Position numbers and translations under genes: made by a program
In this document: one piece after another, positions 8,736 to 16,703 of the stretch
Layout: every line of letters starts with the position of its first letter
Numbering within the stretch: the stretch's first letter is position 1
The notes under the pieces: generated by a model
Told to the model about the DNA's origin: nothing
Seen by the model: only the letters and a program-made list of their open reading frames with translations
Database searches by the model: none
Assembly: GCA_017525605.1 (NCBI GenBank)
Contig: JAFXSM010000030.1
Location: forward strand, 62,001-126,000
From: Treponema sp.
GTDB taxonomy: Bacteria > Spirochaetota > Spirochaetia > Treponematales > Treponemataceae
Length of the DNA: 64,000 nt
Direction: 5' to 3'

Positions 8736-8764
8736 AGGGTAAAATTAATTACCTACTTTGTCAA
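8736..8764 (-). promoter_or_regulatory. Sigma-70-type promoter with overlapping inverted repeat, upstream of metY
   Basis: On the minus strand a consensus -35 TTGACA (8759-8764) and a -10 TACCCT (8736-8741) are separated by 17 nt. An inverted repeat GGTAA-N6-TTACC (8738-8753) covers the spacer and the -10 element, a placement expected of a repressor operator. The regulator is not identified; a sulfur-responsive one would make sense (inference). Confidence 0.6.
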
Positions 8765-8795
8765 TGGGGAATTATGAAAAATACAGGAGTTTTTT

Positions 8796-8939
8796 ATGTG
8801 GAAAAAGATCTCGAATCCGTGTGGCAATTTTTCAGTTCTCAGTTTTCAGATTTCATCTTCCCGCTCTTCTTTCATATTTCCCCTGCTTGTTGTAGTCTAT
8901 CGGTATGTCTACGGTCACATTGAAGGATGTCGCGCGTGA
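8796..8939 (+). CDS. Possible small upstream ORF coupled to the LacI gene
   Basis: A 47-residue reading frame starts at an ATG placed 6 nt after AGGAG and ends 35 nt inside the LacI-family gene, in a different frame. The LacI gene has no visible ribosome site of its own, so translational coupling through this frame is plausible. The peptide (MWKKISNPCGNFSVLSF...) contains a hydrophobic central stretch but matches no family I know. It may be noise. Confidence 0.3.
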   Translation: MWKKISNPCGNFSVLSFQISSSRSSFIFPLLVVVYRYVYGHIEGCRA

Positions 8940-9915
8940 ATGCGGCGTTTCGTTTTCGTCAGTCAGCAAGGCTCTAAAAGGAAGCCCGGAAATCGGGCGG
9001 GCAACAATAAAACTTGTGGTGGAGACTGCCGCAAGAATGGGCTACCATCCGAATTCAGCCGCAAGGGCACTCAGGACAAACCGCTCTTATGATATCGGGG
9101 TCGTTTTCGAGGACAGCACCGGTTCTGGCTTGCAGCATCAGTATTTCGCGGAGATTTTCGATTCGATAAACGTCTCGGCGAACCTTGCGGGCTACAGCAT
9201 CACTTTTCTGAACTCGATGAACAAAATCGAAAGCTCGTACATGGGGCAGGCTTTGCAGCGCGGCTGTGACGGCGTGATAATCGTCAGCACACAGGATTTC
9301 GAGCGCGACGACATAAAAAGCATCTTCGAAAGCAAAATCCCAGTTTCCGTCCTCGATTATTCGGCGTGCCTTGAAAAAAGGGCAGTGATGAGCGACAACT
9401 ACAGCGGAATGACCGCGCTTGTCGAATACGCAATCTCAAAAGGACACAAAAAAATCGCATTCATTCACGGGGAAAATTCCGCGGTCACAGAAATGCGGCT
9501 GAAGGCGTTCACGGACACGCTTAAAAATCACGGAATCGAAGTTGACGAGTCCCTCATAAAAACTGCGCGCTACTATGACGCTTCCGAAAGCGAGCGCATA
9601 ACTGAAACTCTGCTTTGCCAGAGCGACCGCCCGACCTGCATTTTCTATCCCGACGATTTCGCGTATCTCGGCGGATTGCGCACCCTCGTCAAGTTCGGTC
9701 TGAAACCGGGAAATGACATCAGCACAGTCGGATACGACGGAATCCTTTTGTCGTCGCTTCTTTCCGTGCCGCTCACAACTTATGCACAAAATGCGAAGAA
9801 ACTCGGCTCAACGCTCGTAAAAAGTCTGATTTCGCAGATTAAAGGAACGGAAGGCGAACGCACGACTTTCATTTCGGGAAAACTTATCGAAGGCGAATCT
9901 GTCGCGCAAATTTAA
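8905..9915 (+). CDS. LacI-family transcriptional regulator
   Basis: 336 aa. The N-terminal LacI helix-turn-helix (VTLKDVARECGVSFSSVSKA, then hinge region PNSAARALRTNRSYDIGVVF) is followed by a periplasmic-binding-protein-like effector domain (residues 60-330) with GCDGVIIVS, KGHKKIAFIHG and ISTVGYDG blocks. It lies 112 bp upstream of a cellobiose phosphorylase gene whose promoter holds a perfect 20-bp palindrome, so it is very probably the repressor of that gene, released by a beta-glucoside or related sugar (inference). A half-operator GTTGTAGT lies at 8889-8896, just before its own start, which hints at autoregulation. Confidence 0.93.
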   Translation: MSTVTLKDVARECGVSFSSVSKALKGSPEIGRATIKLVVETAARMGYHPNSAARALRTNRSYDIGVVFEDSTGSGLQHQYFAEIFDSINVSANLAGYSITFLNSMNKIESSYMGQALQRGCDGVIIVSTQDFERDDIKSIFESKIPVSVLDYSACLEKRAVMSDNYSGMTALVEYAISKGHKKIAFIHGENSAVTEMRLKAFTDTLKNHGIEVDESLIKTARYYDASESERITETLLCQSDRPTCIFYPDDFAYLGGLRTLVKFGLKPGNDISTVGYDGILLSSLLSVPLTTYAQNAKKLGSTLVKSLISQIKGTEGERTTFISGKLIEGESVAQI

Positions 9916-9951
9916 TTTCCGAATTATTTTGAACTTAAAGCGCAAATTCAT

Positions 9952-10010
9952 TTGCAATAAAAAATGATGTGTCATATACTCTGTTTATAATTACTACAAC
10001 GTTGTAGTAA
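9952..10010 (+). promoter_or_regulatory. Promoter and LacI-type operator of the cellobiose phosphorylase gene
   Basis: A -35 TTGCAA (9952-9957) and a -10 TATACT (9975-9980) are 17 nt apart. Just downstream, at the expected transcript start, is TTACTACAACGTTGTAGTAA (9991-10010), a perfect palindrome with the central CG typical of LacI-family operators. A repressor bound there would block initiation or early elongation. Confidence 0.82.
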
Positions 10011-10027
10011 GTTAGGAGGCATGAAAG

Positions 10028-12499
10028 ATGAAATTCGGACATTTTGACGACGAAAAAAGGGAATATGTCATCACGACACCCGAAACTCCGTACCCGTGGA
10101 TAAACTATCTCGGAAAGAACGAGTATTTTTCTATAATCTCGAACACAGCAGGCGGCTATGTTTTCTACAAGGACGCTCGCCTCAGGCGACTCACACGTTA
10201 CCGCTACAACAACGTTCCGCTCGACTCTAACGGACGCTATTTCTACATAAAGGACGGCGACACAATCTGGAATCCTGCATGGCAGCCGACGCAGACTCCG
10301 CTCGATTTTTACGAGTGCCGCCACGGATTCGGATATTCGAAATTCACCGCAAAGAAAAATGACGTGAAGTCCGAGCTTCTCGTTTTCGTGCCTGACAGCT
10401 GCAACGCGGAAGTCGAAATGCTCACTCTGAAGAACGAGGGCAGCGCGGAGAAAAAACTCTCGCTCACGTCGTTTGTCGAATGGTGTCTCTACAACGCGCA
10501 GGACGACGGAACGAATTTCCAGAGGAATTTCTCGACCGGCGAAGTCGAAATCGAGGGCAGCTCGATAATCCACAGAACTGAATACAGGGAGCGAAGAAAT
10601 CATTACGCATTCTACTCGGTCAACACGAAAATCGACGGATTCGACACTGACAGGGAATCTTTTCTCGGGCTTTACAACGGACTCGACAAGCCGATTTCAG
10701 TTATCGAAGGAAAAAGCAGGAATTCTGTCGCGGACGGCTGGTCACCTGTCGCAAGCCACAGAATCGAATTGACTCTCGGTGCAGGCGAGGAAAAGACTTT
10801 CGTGTTCCTGCTCGGGTACATCGAGAACGACGAGAATGACAAATTCGACAAAAATGCGGACACGAAAAATCTTCTTAGGACGAACAACGCATCGTTCCCT
10901 GTGAACAAGAAAAAGATGCACGAGATGCAGGAAAAATTCAGCACGAAAGAAAAAGTCCTTGCGGAATTTGAATCTCTCAAAAATTCCTGGACGGAAATCC
11001 TCTCCAAGTTCACTATCTCTACTGGCGACGAAAAACTCGACAGGATGGCACTTTGGAATCAGTATCAGTGCGTCGTCACATACAACTTTGCGCGCTCAGC
11101 TTCGTATTTCGAAAGCGGAATCGGACGCGGAATCGGATTCAGGGACACGAGCCAGGATATGCTCGGCGTTGTCCATTCGCTTCCTGCATCACGTCTTCGC
11201 GAAAGACTTTTCGACGTTGCGGCGACGCAGTTCGAGGACGGAAGCGCGTACCACCAGTTCCAGCCGCTCACGAAAAGGGGAAACGCTGACATCGGCTCGA
11301 ATTTCAACGACGACCCGCTCTGGCTTGTTCTCGGGGTCGGAAACTACATCAAAGAATCCGGCGACGCTGATTTCCTGAACGTCCAGGTTCCGTTCGACAA
11401 CAACGAGAAGAACACCGCAACGATGTACGAGCATCTCAAGCGTTCTTACCGCTACATCACGACCCACAAGGGACCTCACGGGCTTCCGCTCATCGGCCGC
11501 GCTGACTGGAACGACTGCCTGAACCTCAACTGCTTCTCTATGAATCCGAACGATTCTTTCCAGACTTGCACCAACAAGGACGGAAACAGGGCTGAATCCG
11601 TGATGATTGCGCAGATGTTCGTTTTCGTAACGCCTGATTATGCCGCAATGTGCCGTCTCATGGGCGACGAGGAAGAAGCGAAATTCGCGGAAGCTGAATC
11701 GAAGAAAATGGAGGAGCAGATTTGCTCGGCTGGCTGGGACGGCGAGTGGTTCCTCCGCGCATACGACGATGCCGGAAATAAAGTCGGTTCTAACGAATGC
11801 GAGGACGGAAAAATCTTCATCGAAACTCAGGGCTTCGGAACAATGGCTAGAATCGGAAAGGACAAAGGTCTTCCTGAAAAATCCCTCGACAGCGTGAAGA
11901 AATATCTCGATTCAAAATACGGAATCGTCATTCTTTCCCCTTCGTACAAAAACTACCATGTGGAGCTTGGCGAAGTTTCGTCTTACCCGCCTGGATACAA
12001 GGAGAATGGCGGAATCTTCTGCCACAACAATCCTTGGGTCATCATCGGCGAAGTCGTGAACGGAAGGGCAGAGGACGCGTTCTCGCACTACAAAAAAATC
12101 GCTCCTGCATGGGTCGAGGAATTCAGCGAAGTTCACAGAACCGAGCCTTATGTCTATTCTCAGATGATTGCAGGAAAAGAAGCGCGCAACTTCGGTCAGG
12201 CAAAGAACAGCTGGCTTACAGGAACTGCCGCATGGAACATGGTCGCTCTGTCGCGTTACATCTGCGGAATCCGCCCAGACTACAACGGATTGTACATCGA
12301 GCCGCGCCTGCCGTCTCACGTCAAGAAAGCGACAATCGTCCGCATTTTCCGCGGCGTGAAGTACACAATCGACGTTGACAACAGAAACAACGCCGGCACC
12401 GTAACGCTTTCATGCGACAATAACGCAACATGCAACGCGCTTGTAGTAACACCAAATGCCGGTGCGAAAGAAGTGAAAGTGTCAGTTGTCGTTCAGTAG
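10028..12499 (+). CDS. Cellobiose phosphorylase (GH94)
   Basis: 823 aa, the normal length for GH94 cellobiose phosphorylases. It splits cellobiose with phosphate into glucose 1-phosphate and glucose in the cytosol, saving ATP. The N terminus ([20 protein letters not shown], then SNTAGGY and [14 protein letters not shown]) and the catalytic region ([23 protein letters not shown] with the general-acid Asp; [20 protein letters not shown]) are hallmark blocks. The start at 10028 is set by AGGAGG at 10014-10019; an ATG at 10021 is out of frame and too close. Cellobiose import genes are not in the window. Repression by the upstream LacI-type protein is strongly suggested. Other GH94 specificities (cellodextrin) are less likely given the N-terminal match. 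Confidence 0.95.
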   Translation: MKFGHFDDEKREYVITTPETPYPWINYLGKNEYFSIISNTAGGYVFYKDARLRRLTRYRYNNVPLDSNGRYFYIKDGDTIWNPAWQPTQTPLDFYECRHGFGYSKFTAKKNDVKSELLVFVPDSCNAEVEMLTLKNEGSAEKKLSLTSFVEWCLYNAQDDGTNFQRNFSTGEVEIEGSSIIHRTEYRERRNHYAFYSVNTKIDGFDTDRESFLGLYNGLDKPISVIEGKSRNSVADGWSPVASHRIELTLGAGEEKTFVFLLGYIENDENDKFDKNADTKNLLRTNNASFPVNKKKMHEMQEKFSTKEKVLAEFESLKNSWTEILSKFTISTGDEKLDRMALWNQYQCVVTYNFARSASYFESGIGRGIGFRDTSQDMLGVVHSLPASRLRERLFDVAATQFEDGSAYHQFQPLTKRGNADIGSNFNDDPLWLVLGVGNYIKESGDADFLNVQVPFDNNEKNTATMYEHLKRSYRYITTHKGPHGLPLIGRADWNDCLNLNCFSMNPNDSFQTCTNKDGNRAESVMIAQMFVFVTPDYAAMCRLMGDEEEAKFAEAESKKMEEQICSAGWDGEWFLRAYDDAGNKVGSNECEDGKIFIETQGFGTMARIGKDKGLPEKSLDSVKKYLDSKYGIVILSPSYKNYHVELGEVSSYPPGYKENGGIFCHNNPWVIIGEVVNGRAEDAFSHYKKIAPAWVEEFSEVHRTEPYVYSQMIAGKEARNFGQAKNSWLTGTAAWNMVALSRYICGIRPDYNGLYIEPRLPSHVKKATIVRIFRGVKYTIDVDNRNNAGTVTLSCDNNATCNALVVTPNAGAKEVKVSVVVQ

Positions 12500-12519
12500 T
12501 TTCTGAATTTTTTTCAGAT

Positions 12520-12700
12520 TGAATATTGAGTTTTACGAACTAATGCTGGAAATAAGCGTAGGCGGGGTTCCACCCACAAAAACACGGAACATCGCAAACG
12601 ATGTTAACGCCACCGCGAAGCGGTACTGCCGTTTTTGTGGGTGGGTTCCCGCCGGGAGCTTGTTTCCAACTTTTACATTCAGCATTAACTCGATATTCAG
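12520..12700 (-). repeat. Palindromic element, copy 1 (reverse orientation)
   Basis: About 180 bp, one of five related copies in the window (others near 35860, 46897, 54601 and 58068). Outer arms are GGAAATAAGC (12548-12557) and GCTTGTTTCC (12658-12667); inner arms are CCACCCACAAAAAC (12570-12583) and GTTTTTGTGGGTGG (12631-12644), perfectly complementary. The core holds two small hairpins, AACATCG/CGATGTT and ACCGC/GCGGT. The ends (TGAATATTGAGTT... and ...AACTCGATATTCAG) form imperfect terminal inverted repeats. It ends 2 nt from the stop codon of the PlsC-LRAT gene. Confidence 0.88.
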
Positions 12701-12701
12701 C

Positions 12702-13739
12702 CTAGCAGAAAATAACTTTCTTTCCCCAATAAATGAACATCGCCACAAGGCACAACGCCATGAAGACGTAGCTGAATATCTTTTTGACCTGCTTTGAGCG
12801 TTTTACGCCGTACTTGCACCAGATTGCGAAATGCTCGCAGTTGTTCCATGCAAGTCGGTAGCGTCCTTTCATTTCGCCGAGCTGCGATTTTGCGCGCCTT
12901 ATTGTGGCGTGCGGTGAGAATGATTTTCGTTTGAGCGGCTTTTGGATTTCAAGCGGGTCGCCGCGGAGGAATTCGCCCAATGTTGTCTGCTTCACAACCG
13001 CAGTTTTTGGGTCGATTTCCTTTGCTGGCTCAGCCGCAAAGTGAATCACCTGATTGTCGCCGATGAAAATGCCGAAGTGCCTGTAATGGCCTCTGTTCAC
13101 GCTGATGACATCTCCGGGTGTCGGCTCTTCGTTTTCCATCGTGTCTTTCAACGCCCTGTTTTTCAGCTCTATGACTTTCTGCCTGAAATATTCGTTCTTG
13201 ATTTCCAAATCTTTCGACGACGGAATTCCCTTTGTCCTCTCGACTTTTTCAGGCACGTCGATGATGATTCTTGTTCTGTGGAGAATGCTGAAAATTCCGT
13301 TTATCCCGAGGCATAGAACCGGAAGCTTGTATGTTCGCGCGAGGAATGCGTAGCCGGATTTGAATTCGGAAATCCGCCCGTCGGTGTTGCATTTTCCTTC
13401 CGGGAATATGATTATCGATTTTCCTTCGTCGATTGCTCTTTTCGCAAGCAGGAACCATTCCGTGTCCAAATTGTACCTGTCGCACGGAATGCATTTTGCG
13501 AGTTTCAGAAGCCAATGGACGTTTTTCTTTTCGTACCAGTCCTTTGCGACGACAGCCGTCATTTTTCCTCTCAATGTCGTTTCTATCAAAATTGGGTCAA
13601 AAAGGTGCGTGTGGTTCGCGATTATGACGCACGGACTATTGATTTTTGTTCCCTGCACGGCTTTGTTCGTGAACATTACTTTCGGCGTGTAGAGAATTCT
13701 CATGATGATTTTGAAAATGAAAACTATGATTTGACGCAT
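12702..13739 (-). CDS. Fusion of a PlsC-type acyltransferase and an LRAT-like acyltransferase domain
   Basis: 345-aa membrane-associated protein with two acyl-transfer domains. Residues 1-195 are PlsC-like (1-acyl-glycerol-3-phosphate acyltransferase): motif NHTHLFD (H43-x4-D48) and FPEG (112-115). Residues about 205-315 match the LRAT/NlpC-P60 fold: TPGDVISVNRGHYRHFGIF with H221, VIHF with H233, and NNCEHFAIWCKYG with C301, the full His/His/Cys set seen in LRAT and PLAAT enzymes. A hydrophobic segment (321-337) near the C terminus could be a membrane anchor, like that of PLAAT proteins. PlsC would make phosphatidic acid; the LRAT part may move or remove acyl groups of phospholipids (inference). 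I know of no characterised enzyme with this pairing. It is transcribed alone, with element copy 1 immediately 3'. Confidence 0.88.
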   Translation of the reverse strand: MRQIIVFIFKIIMRILYTPKVMFTNKAVQGTKINSPCVIIANHTHLFDPILIETTLRGKMTAVVAKDWYEKKNVHWLLKLAKCIPCDRYNLDTEWFLLAKRAIDEGKSIIIFPEGKCNTDGRISEFKSGYAFLARTYKLPVLCLGINGIFSILHRTRIIIDVPEKVERTKGIPSSKDLEIKNEYFRQKVIELKNRALKDTMENEEPTPGDVISVNRGHYRHFGIFIGDNQVIHFAAEPAKEIDPKTAVVKQTTLGEFLRGDPLEIQKPLKRKSFSPHATIRRAKSQLGEMKGRYRLAWNNCEHFAIWCKYGVKRSKQVKKIFSYVFMALCLVAMFIYWGKKVIFC

Positions 13740-13873
13740 TTCTTATCCTAAAATCTCAGAATTTTTCAATAGGTGTAATTCGCTATTATATAAGAATTAT
13801 CAAATCTTTTATATGGGTACAAAATGCTGCTGCGAAAAAATAAAAAAAAATGCAGATTTTTTTTGAAAAGCTA

Positions 13874-13902
13874 TTGATTAAAAATCGCAAATCATGTAAT
13901 AT
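13874..13902 (+). promoter_or_regulatory. Promoter of the tRNA-Lys/tRNA-Gly unit
   Basis: -35 TTGATT (13874-13879) and -10 TAATAT (13897-13902) with a 17-nt spacer. The predicted transcript start falls a few bases before the tRNA-Lys gene. The 13740-13873 stretch is AT-rich and holds nothing else I can name. Confidence 0.7.
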
Positions 13903-13916
13903 ATTAAACATCACAA

Positions 13917-13989
13917 GGGCGACTAGCTCAGCTGGTAGAGCAACAGACTCTTAATCTGTGGGTCCGCAGTTCGATCCTGCGGTCGCTCA
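13917..13989 (+). tRNA. tRNA-Lys (CUU)
   Basis: Full cloverleaf of 73 nt: acceptor GGGCGAC/GTCGCTC, D-arm GCTC/GAGC, anticodon stem ACAGA/TCTGT with loop CTCTTAA (anticodon CTT, reading AAG), T-arm CGCAG-TTCGATC-CTGCG. The 3' CCA is not encoded. It is the first of two tRNAs in the unit. Confidence 0.97.
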
Positions 13990-14029
13990 AGTTAAGCCCG
14001 GATGTGAAAGCGTTCGGGTGTTTTTATTT

Positions 14030-14101
14030 GCGGAAATAGCGCAGAGGTAGCGCGTCACCTTGCCAAGGTGGATGTCGCGGGTTCGAATCCCGTTTTCCGC
14101 T
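14030..14101 (+). tRNA. tRNA-Gly (GCC)
   Basis: 72-nt cloverleaf: acceptor GCGGAAA/TTTCCGC, D-arm GCGC/GCGC, anticodon stem TCACC/GGTGG with loop TTGCCAA (anticodon GCC), T-arm GCGGG-TTCGAAT-CCCGT. No CCA is encoded. A small hairpin (GCCCGGA/TTCGGGT) lies between it and tRNA-Lys, possibly a processing site. Confidence 0.97.
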
Positions 14102-14103
14102 CT

Positions 14104-14137
14104 AGCGATTTGGAACTTTCCAAGTCGCTTTTTTTTT
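14104..14137 (+). terminator. Terminator of the tRNA unit
   Basis: AGCGATTTGGA pairs with TCCAAGTCGCT (one mismatch), followed by nine T on the plus strand, 3 nt after tRNA-Gly. Confidence 0.85.
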
Positions 14138-14242
14138 ATGCCGTTTGGGATTTTCGATTGGGAATTTGTCATTCAGAAAAATCGATTTTCGGACTCATTG
14201 CTTCATCATAAAAATCAGGTCGATTTATCAACGGTCTGAAAA

Positions 14243-15127
14243 ATGGTAAAATTGCCGCAAATGCTAAAAAATTCAATTCTTTTAATATCAAAAATCACTG
14301 AAAAATACGGAACTGTAAGAAGGGCACGCGGCTGCTTTTTGTACACCCAAAAAAATATCAGGCTGACGGATATGTATCAGGCTGGCGGAAGGGCGATTCT
14401 CGGCTGGGGCAGCGGAAGTGCCACGACCGTCTTCAAGAATGTCCTTGAGCGCAAAATAACCGGCGCGTTTGACACTGACTTTTCCCCGAAAGCTGACAAC
14501 GAGAAATCAAGGCTGTCGAAAGCCGTTTCGGAGCTTCTTGGCGAAATCGTCACGGAAGAGAATCGCGGCAGAGCCGTGTTCGTCTTCAATTCGGTCGGCG
14601 AGTGCAAAAATTCAGTTGAATTCGTGAAAGAGAAATTCGGAATCGATGCGAAAAAATACATTCCGTGGAATCAGGACGGAACTGACTGGCGGAATGAAAA
14701 AGCCGTCATCGTTGAGCCGACTTTCGCATGGGACGAGGACATTTTCATACTCGCTCTTGAAGAAAACTTCTTTGCCGAACTGAAAAAAAACGAAACTCTT
14801 TATGAAAAAATCATTTCTTTGGTCTATCGTATTCCGGCTCCGCTTTGCGCTGCATTCACGAGAGCGATTTACGATTTGATAAAAGAGCTTCAGTGCCGCG
14901 AGGAAAAAAACTGGTTCATCTACGACACCGTTCTGACAAAATACTGGGTTCGGAAAGGCCCGTATCTCTATCCGAAAGTGCCGCTCGAAAAATATCAGGA
15001 TTTCGTCCTGCACTGCCTTGAGAACTGCCTTGTGATTTCGCCTGATTATGACGTTCCGAGCATCGTTCCGTTCGGCGCGGATTTCGGAAATTTCACGAAG
15101 CTGAAAAAAAATCCTTTTGAGTTCTGA
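14243..15127 (+). CDS. Conserved-looking protein, possible truncated relative of class III aminotransferases
   Basis: 294 aa, not confidently assigned. Residues 25-65 (RARGCFLYTQKNIRLTDMYQ, then AGGRAILGWGSGSATTVFKN) resemble the N-terminal strand-and-glycine region of class III PLP aminotransferases, where a cofactor-independent substrate loop sits. There is no later SxxK-type PLP-lysine block, however, and the protein is about 130 residues shorter than that family. It may be a remodelled, non-PLP relative, or the similarity may be chance. No signal peptide or membrane segment is seen. The start is uncertain: neither 14243 nor the ATG at 14261 has a good ribosome site. It is followed 3 bp later by a small membrane protein gene, so the two are likely co-translated. 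Confidence 0.6.
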   Translation: MVKLPQMLKNSILLISKITEKYGTVRRARGCFLYTQKNIRLTDMYQAGGRAILGWGSGSATTVFKNVLERKITGAFDTDFSPKADNEKSRLSKAVSELLGEIVTEENRGRAVFVFNSVGECKNSVEFVKEKFGIDAKKYIPWNQDGTDWRNEKAVIVEPTFAWDEDIFILALEENFFAELKKNETLYEKIISLVYRIPAPLCAAFTRAIYDLIKELQCREEKNWFIYDTVLTKYWVRKGPYLYPKVPLEKYQDFVLHCLENCLVISPDYDVPSIVPFGADFGNFTKLKKNPFEF

Positions 15128-15130
15128 AAA

Positions 15131-15430
15131 ATGACAGATTCTGATGTTATTCTTTGCATAATCAAACTCTTTCTCGGCGGAATCGCGGCGTTCCTTGCGA
15201 TAATGCTCTGGAGCCGCACCCGCGAGCCTTCGTGGATGTGCATCGTTGCTGGCGCGGTCACTGGGTATGCCGGCATCGTCTGTGAATTTCTCGTGAAAAT
15301 CGGAATCGTGTTCGCGAAGAACCTTGTCGTTCCGAACACTGCAATTCCCGTTTTCACGCTCGTTTTCACCGCCGTTCCGCTCCTGTTCATCATCGTCGCG
15401 CTGATTCTGATGCTGGTGAAATTGAAGTGA
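15131..15430 (+). CDS. Small membrane protein
   Basis: 99 aa with three predicted membrane helices (about 5-26, 33-57 and 68-96) and a basic end (LVKLK). No family is recognised. Its start lies only 3 bp after the preceding stop, which points to translational coupling and perhaps a shared process with the 294-aa protein. Confidence 0.7.
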   Translation: MTDSDVILCIIKLFLGGIAAFLAIMLWSRTREPSWMCIVAGAVTGYAGIVCEFLVKIGIVFAKNLVVPNTAIPVFTLVFTAVPLLFIIVALILMLVKLK

Positions 15431-15535
15431 AAACAAATGAGTTGTCATTCCGAACTCGTTTCGTAATCTCCTTTTGAATTCATTTTGGGAGATTCTTAAG
15501 CCGGGCTGAAAAATTCAAAAATATTGGAGGAATTC

Positions 15536-15988
15536 ATGTCTATTTCTGAGTACTGGGAAAAATTCTTGAAAGATACGAACCAGAATCCCGATGAGGTCGG
15601 TTTTTCTGGCGAACTTAGCTTTGACGGAAATTCAGTTTCCGGCCCTGAGCGGCTCACTCTCGTCCTAAACGACAAGAAAACTGCGGTTTTCACTGCGTTC
15701 GATTCTTACGGGATAAACCGCGAGCAGCTTCCTGTTTCTGGCGAACTGTACATCGTCGAGAATGCTTCGGGCGAACCTGTGTGCATTATCGAGGTCACGG
15801 ACGTGAATCTCATTCCGTTCGGCGAAGTCTCGTGGGGAATTGCGAGCAGGGAAGGCGAGGACGAGTCGCTTGAAGAGTGGCGCGAGAAGACGCGCGAGCT
15901 TATGGAAGAAGAGGGCGATATCTGCGGATTCGAATTCAACGATTCTTCAAAAGTCGTCTGCGAAATTTTCAGGGTCATTTACAGATAG
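15536..15988 (+). CDS. ASCH-domain protein
   Basis: 150 aa. The features fit the ASCH superfamily, a PUA-like fold thought to bind RNA: N-terminal helix SISEYWEKFLKD, a central G-x-K-T-like block (LNDKKTAVFTAFD), a strand ending in CIIEVTDVNLIPFGEVSWGI and the C-terminal EWREKTRELMEEEG helix. The start is the ATG at 15536 with GGAGG at 15526-15530; an upstream TTG overlaps that site and is rejected. Biochemical role is unknown; some ASCH proteins hydrolyse N4-acetylcytidine, but this cannot be read from the sequence. Confidence 0.78.
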   Translation: MSISEYWEKFLKDTNQNPDEVGFSGELSFDGNSVSGPERLTLVLNDKKTAVFTAFDSYGINREQLPVSGELYIVENASGEPVCIIEVTDVNLIPFGEVSWGIASREGEDESLEEWREKTRELMEEEGDICGFEFNDSSKVVCEIFRVIYR

Positions 15989-16102
15989 ATTCTGCGTCTT
16001 CAATAAAAATTCATCATCAATAAAAAATTCAATATTCAACAATGGAAAAAAGCCCGGAGAGAGAAAAAAAATCAAACGTCTTCGTGGCTTGGGAGATAAA
16101 AA

Positions 16103-16504
16103 ATGGCAAAACATTCTGCTAGTTCACCGATTTTCTGGATTGTCCTGAACCTTGCTGTCGGCGCGATGCTCGCTGTTGGCGGCGTATGGGCTTTGCAGGG
16201 CGGCGGAGATTTCGCTGCGGACGCGCTCAAGGGACTTGCAAGCGGAAGCAACGTCAAAATCCTCGGAATCGCATTCGGAATCGTGGAGCTTCTTTCGGGA
16301 ATCTTCATCATCCTCCAGTGCTTCATCAACGATGGATTCGGAAAGCTCGGTTATGTGCTCAAAGTCATAATCTGCGTCATCTGGGCACTTGCAATCGTCA
16401 TCGCTGACATTCTGAACGGCGATTTCGGCAATTTCCTTTCGTGGGTTTACACTTTCGCAAGTCACCTGATTGTTCTGGCTGCACTTCTCATCACAAGAAG
16501 CTGA
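16103..16504 (+). CDS. Four-helix membrane protein of unknown function
   Basis: 133 aa with four hydrophobic segments (about 10-31, 50-70, 80-101 and 110-130) and glycine/alanine-rich packing faces. The start follows GGGAG at proper spacing. No catalytic residues or known family are apparent. It ends shortly before a terminator shared with the opposite-strand tRNA-Arg gene. Confidence 0.75.
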   Translation: MAKHSASSPIFWIVLNLAVGAMLAVGGVWALQGGGDFAADALKGLASGSNVKILGIAFGIVELLSGIFIILQCFINDGFGKLGYVLKVIICVIWALAIVIADILNGDFGNFLSWVYTFASHLIVLAALLITRS

Positions 16505-16541
16505 TTTTTGTAAGTTGCAAAAAAATCAGTGCAAAAAAAAA

Positions 16542-16567
16542 AGAACCGGATTGTTACATCCGGTTCT
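16542..16567. terminator. Bidirectional terminator
   Basis: AGAACCGGAT / ATCCGGTTCT, a perfect 10-bp stem with a 6-nt loop, flanked by an A run on the left and a T run on the right. It can end both the rightward membrane-protein transcript and the leftward tRNA-Arg transcript. Confidence 0.9.
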
Positions 16568-16573
16568 TTTTTT

Positions 16574-16647
16574 TGACCCTAACACGAGTCGAACGTGCGA
16601 CCTGCTGCTTAGGAGGCAGCCGCTCTATCCAGCTGAGCTACAGGATC
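16574..16647 (-). tRNA. tRNA-Arg (CCU)
   Basis: 74-nt cloverleaf on the minus strand: acceptor GATCCTG/TAGGGTC, D-arm GCTC/GAGC, anticodon stem GCTGC/GCAGC with loop CTCCTAA (anticodon CCT, reading AGG), T-arm GCACG-TTCGACT-CGTGT. No encoded CCA. Confidence 0.96.
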
Positions 16648-16703
16648 AAGTTTCTATAGCTTAGCTGATTTTCGTTTTTTAGACAATAGAAGAATTTTGT
16701 GAA

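Noticed and set aside
8690-8800. SAM riboswitch in front of metY
   Set aside because: The leader between the promoter and start codon is only about 40 nt and shows no SAM aptamer elements.
9935-10603. Minus-strand frame opposite the start of the cellobiose phosphorylase gene
   Set aside because: It overlaps the promoter, operator and a confidently assigned coding region; the translated sequence resembles no protein.
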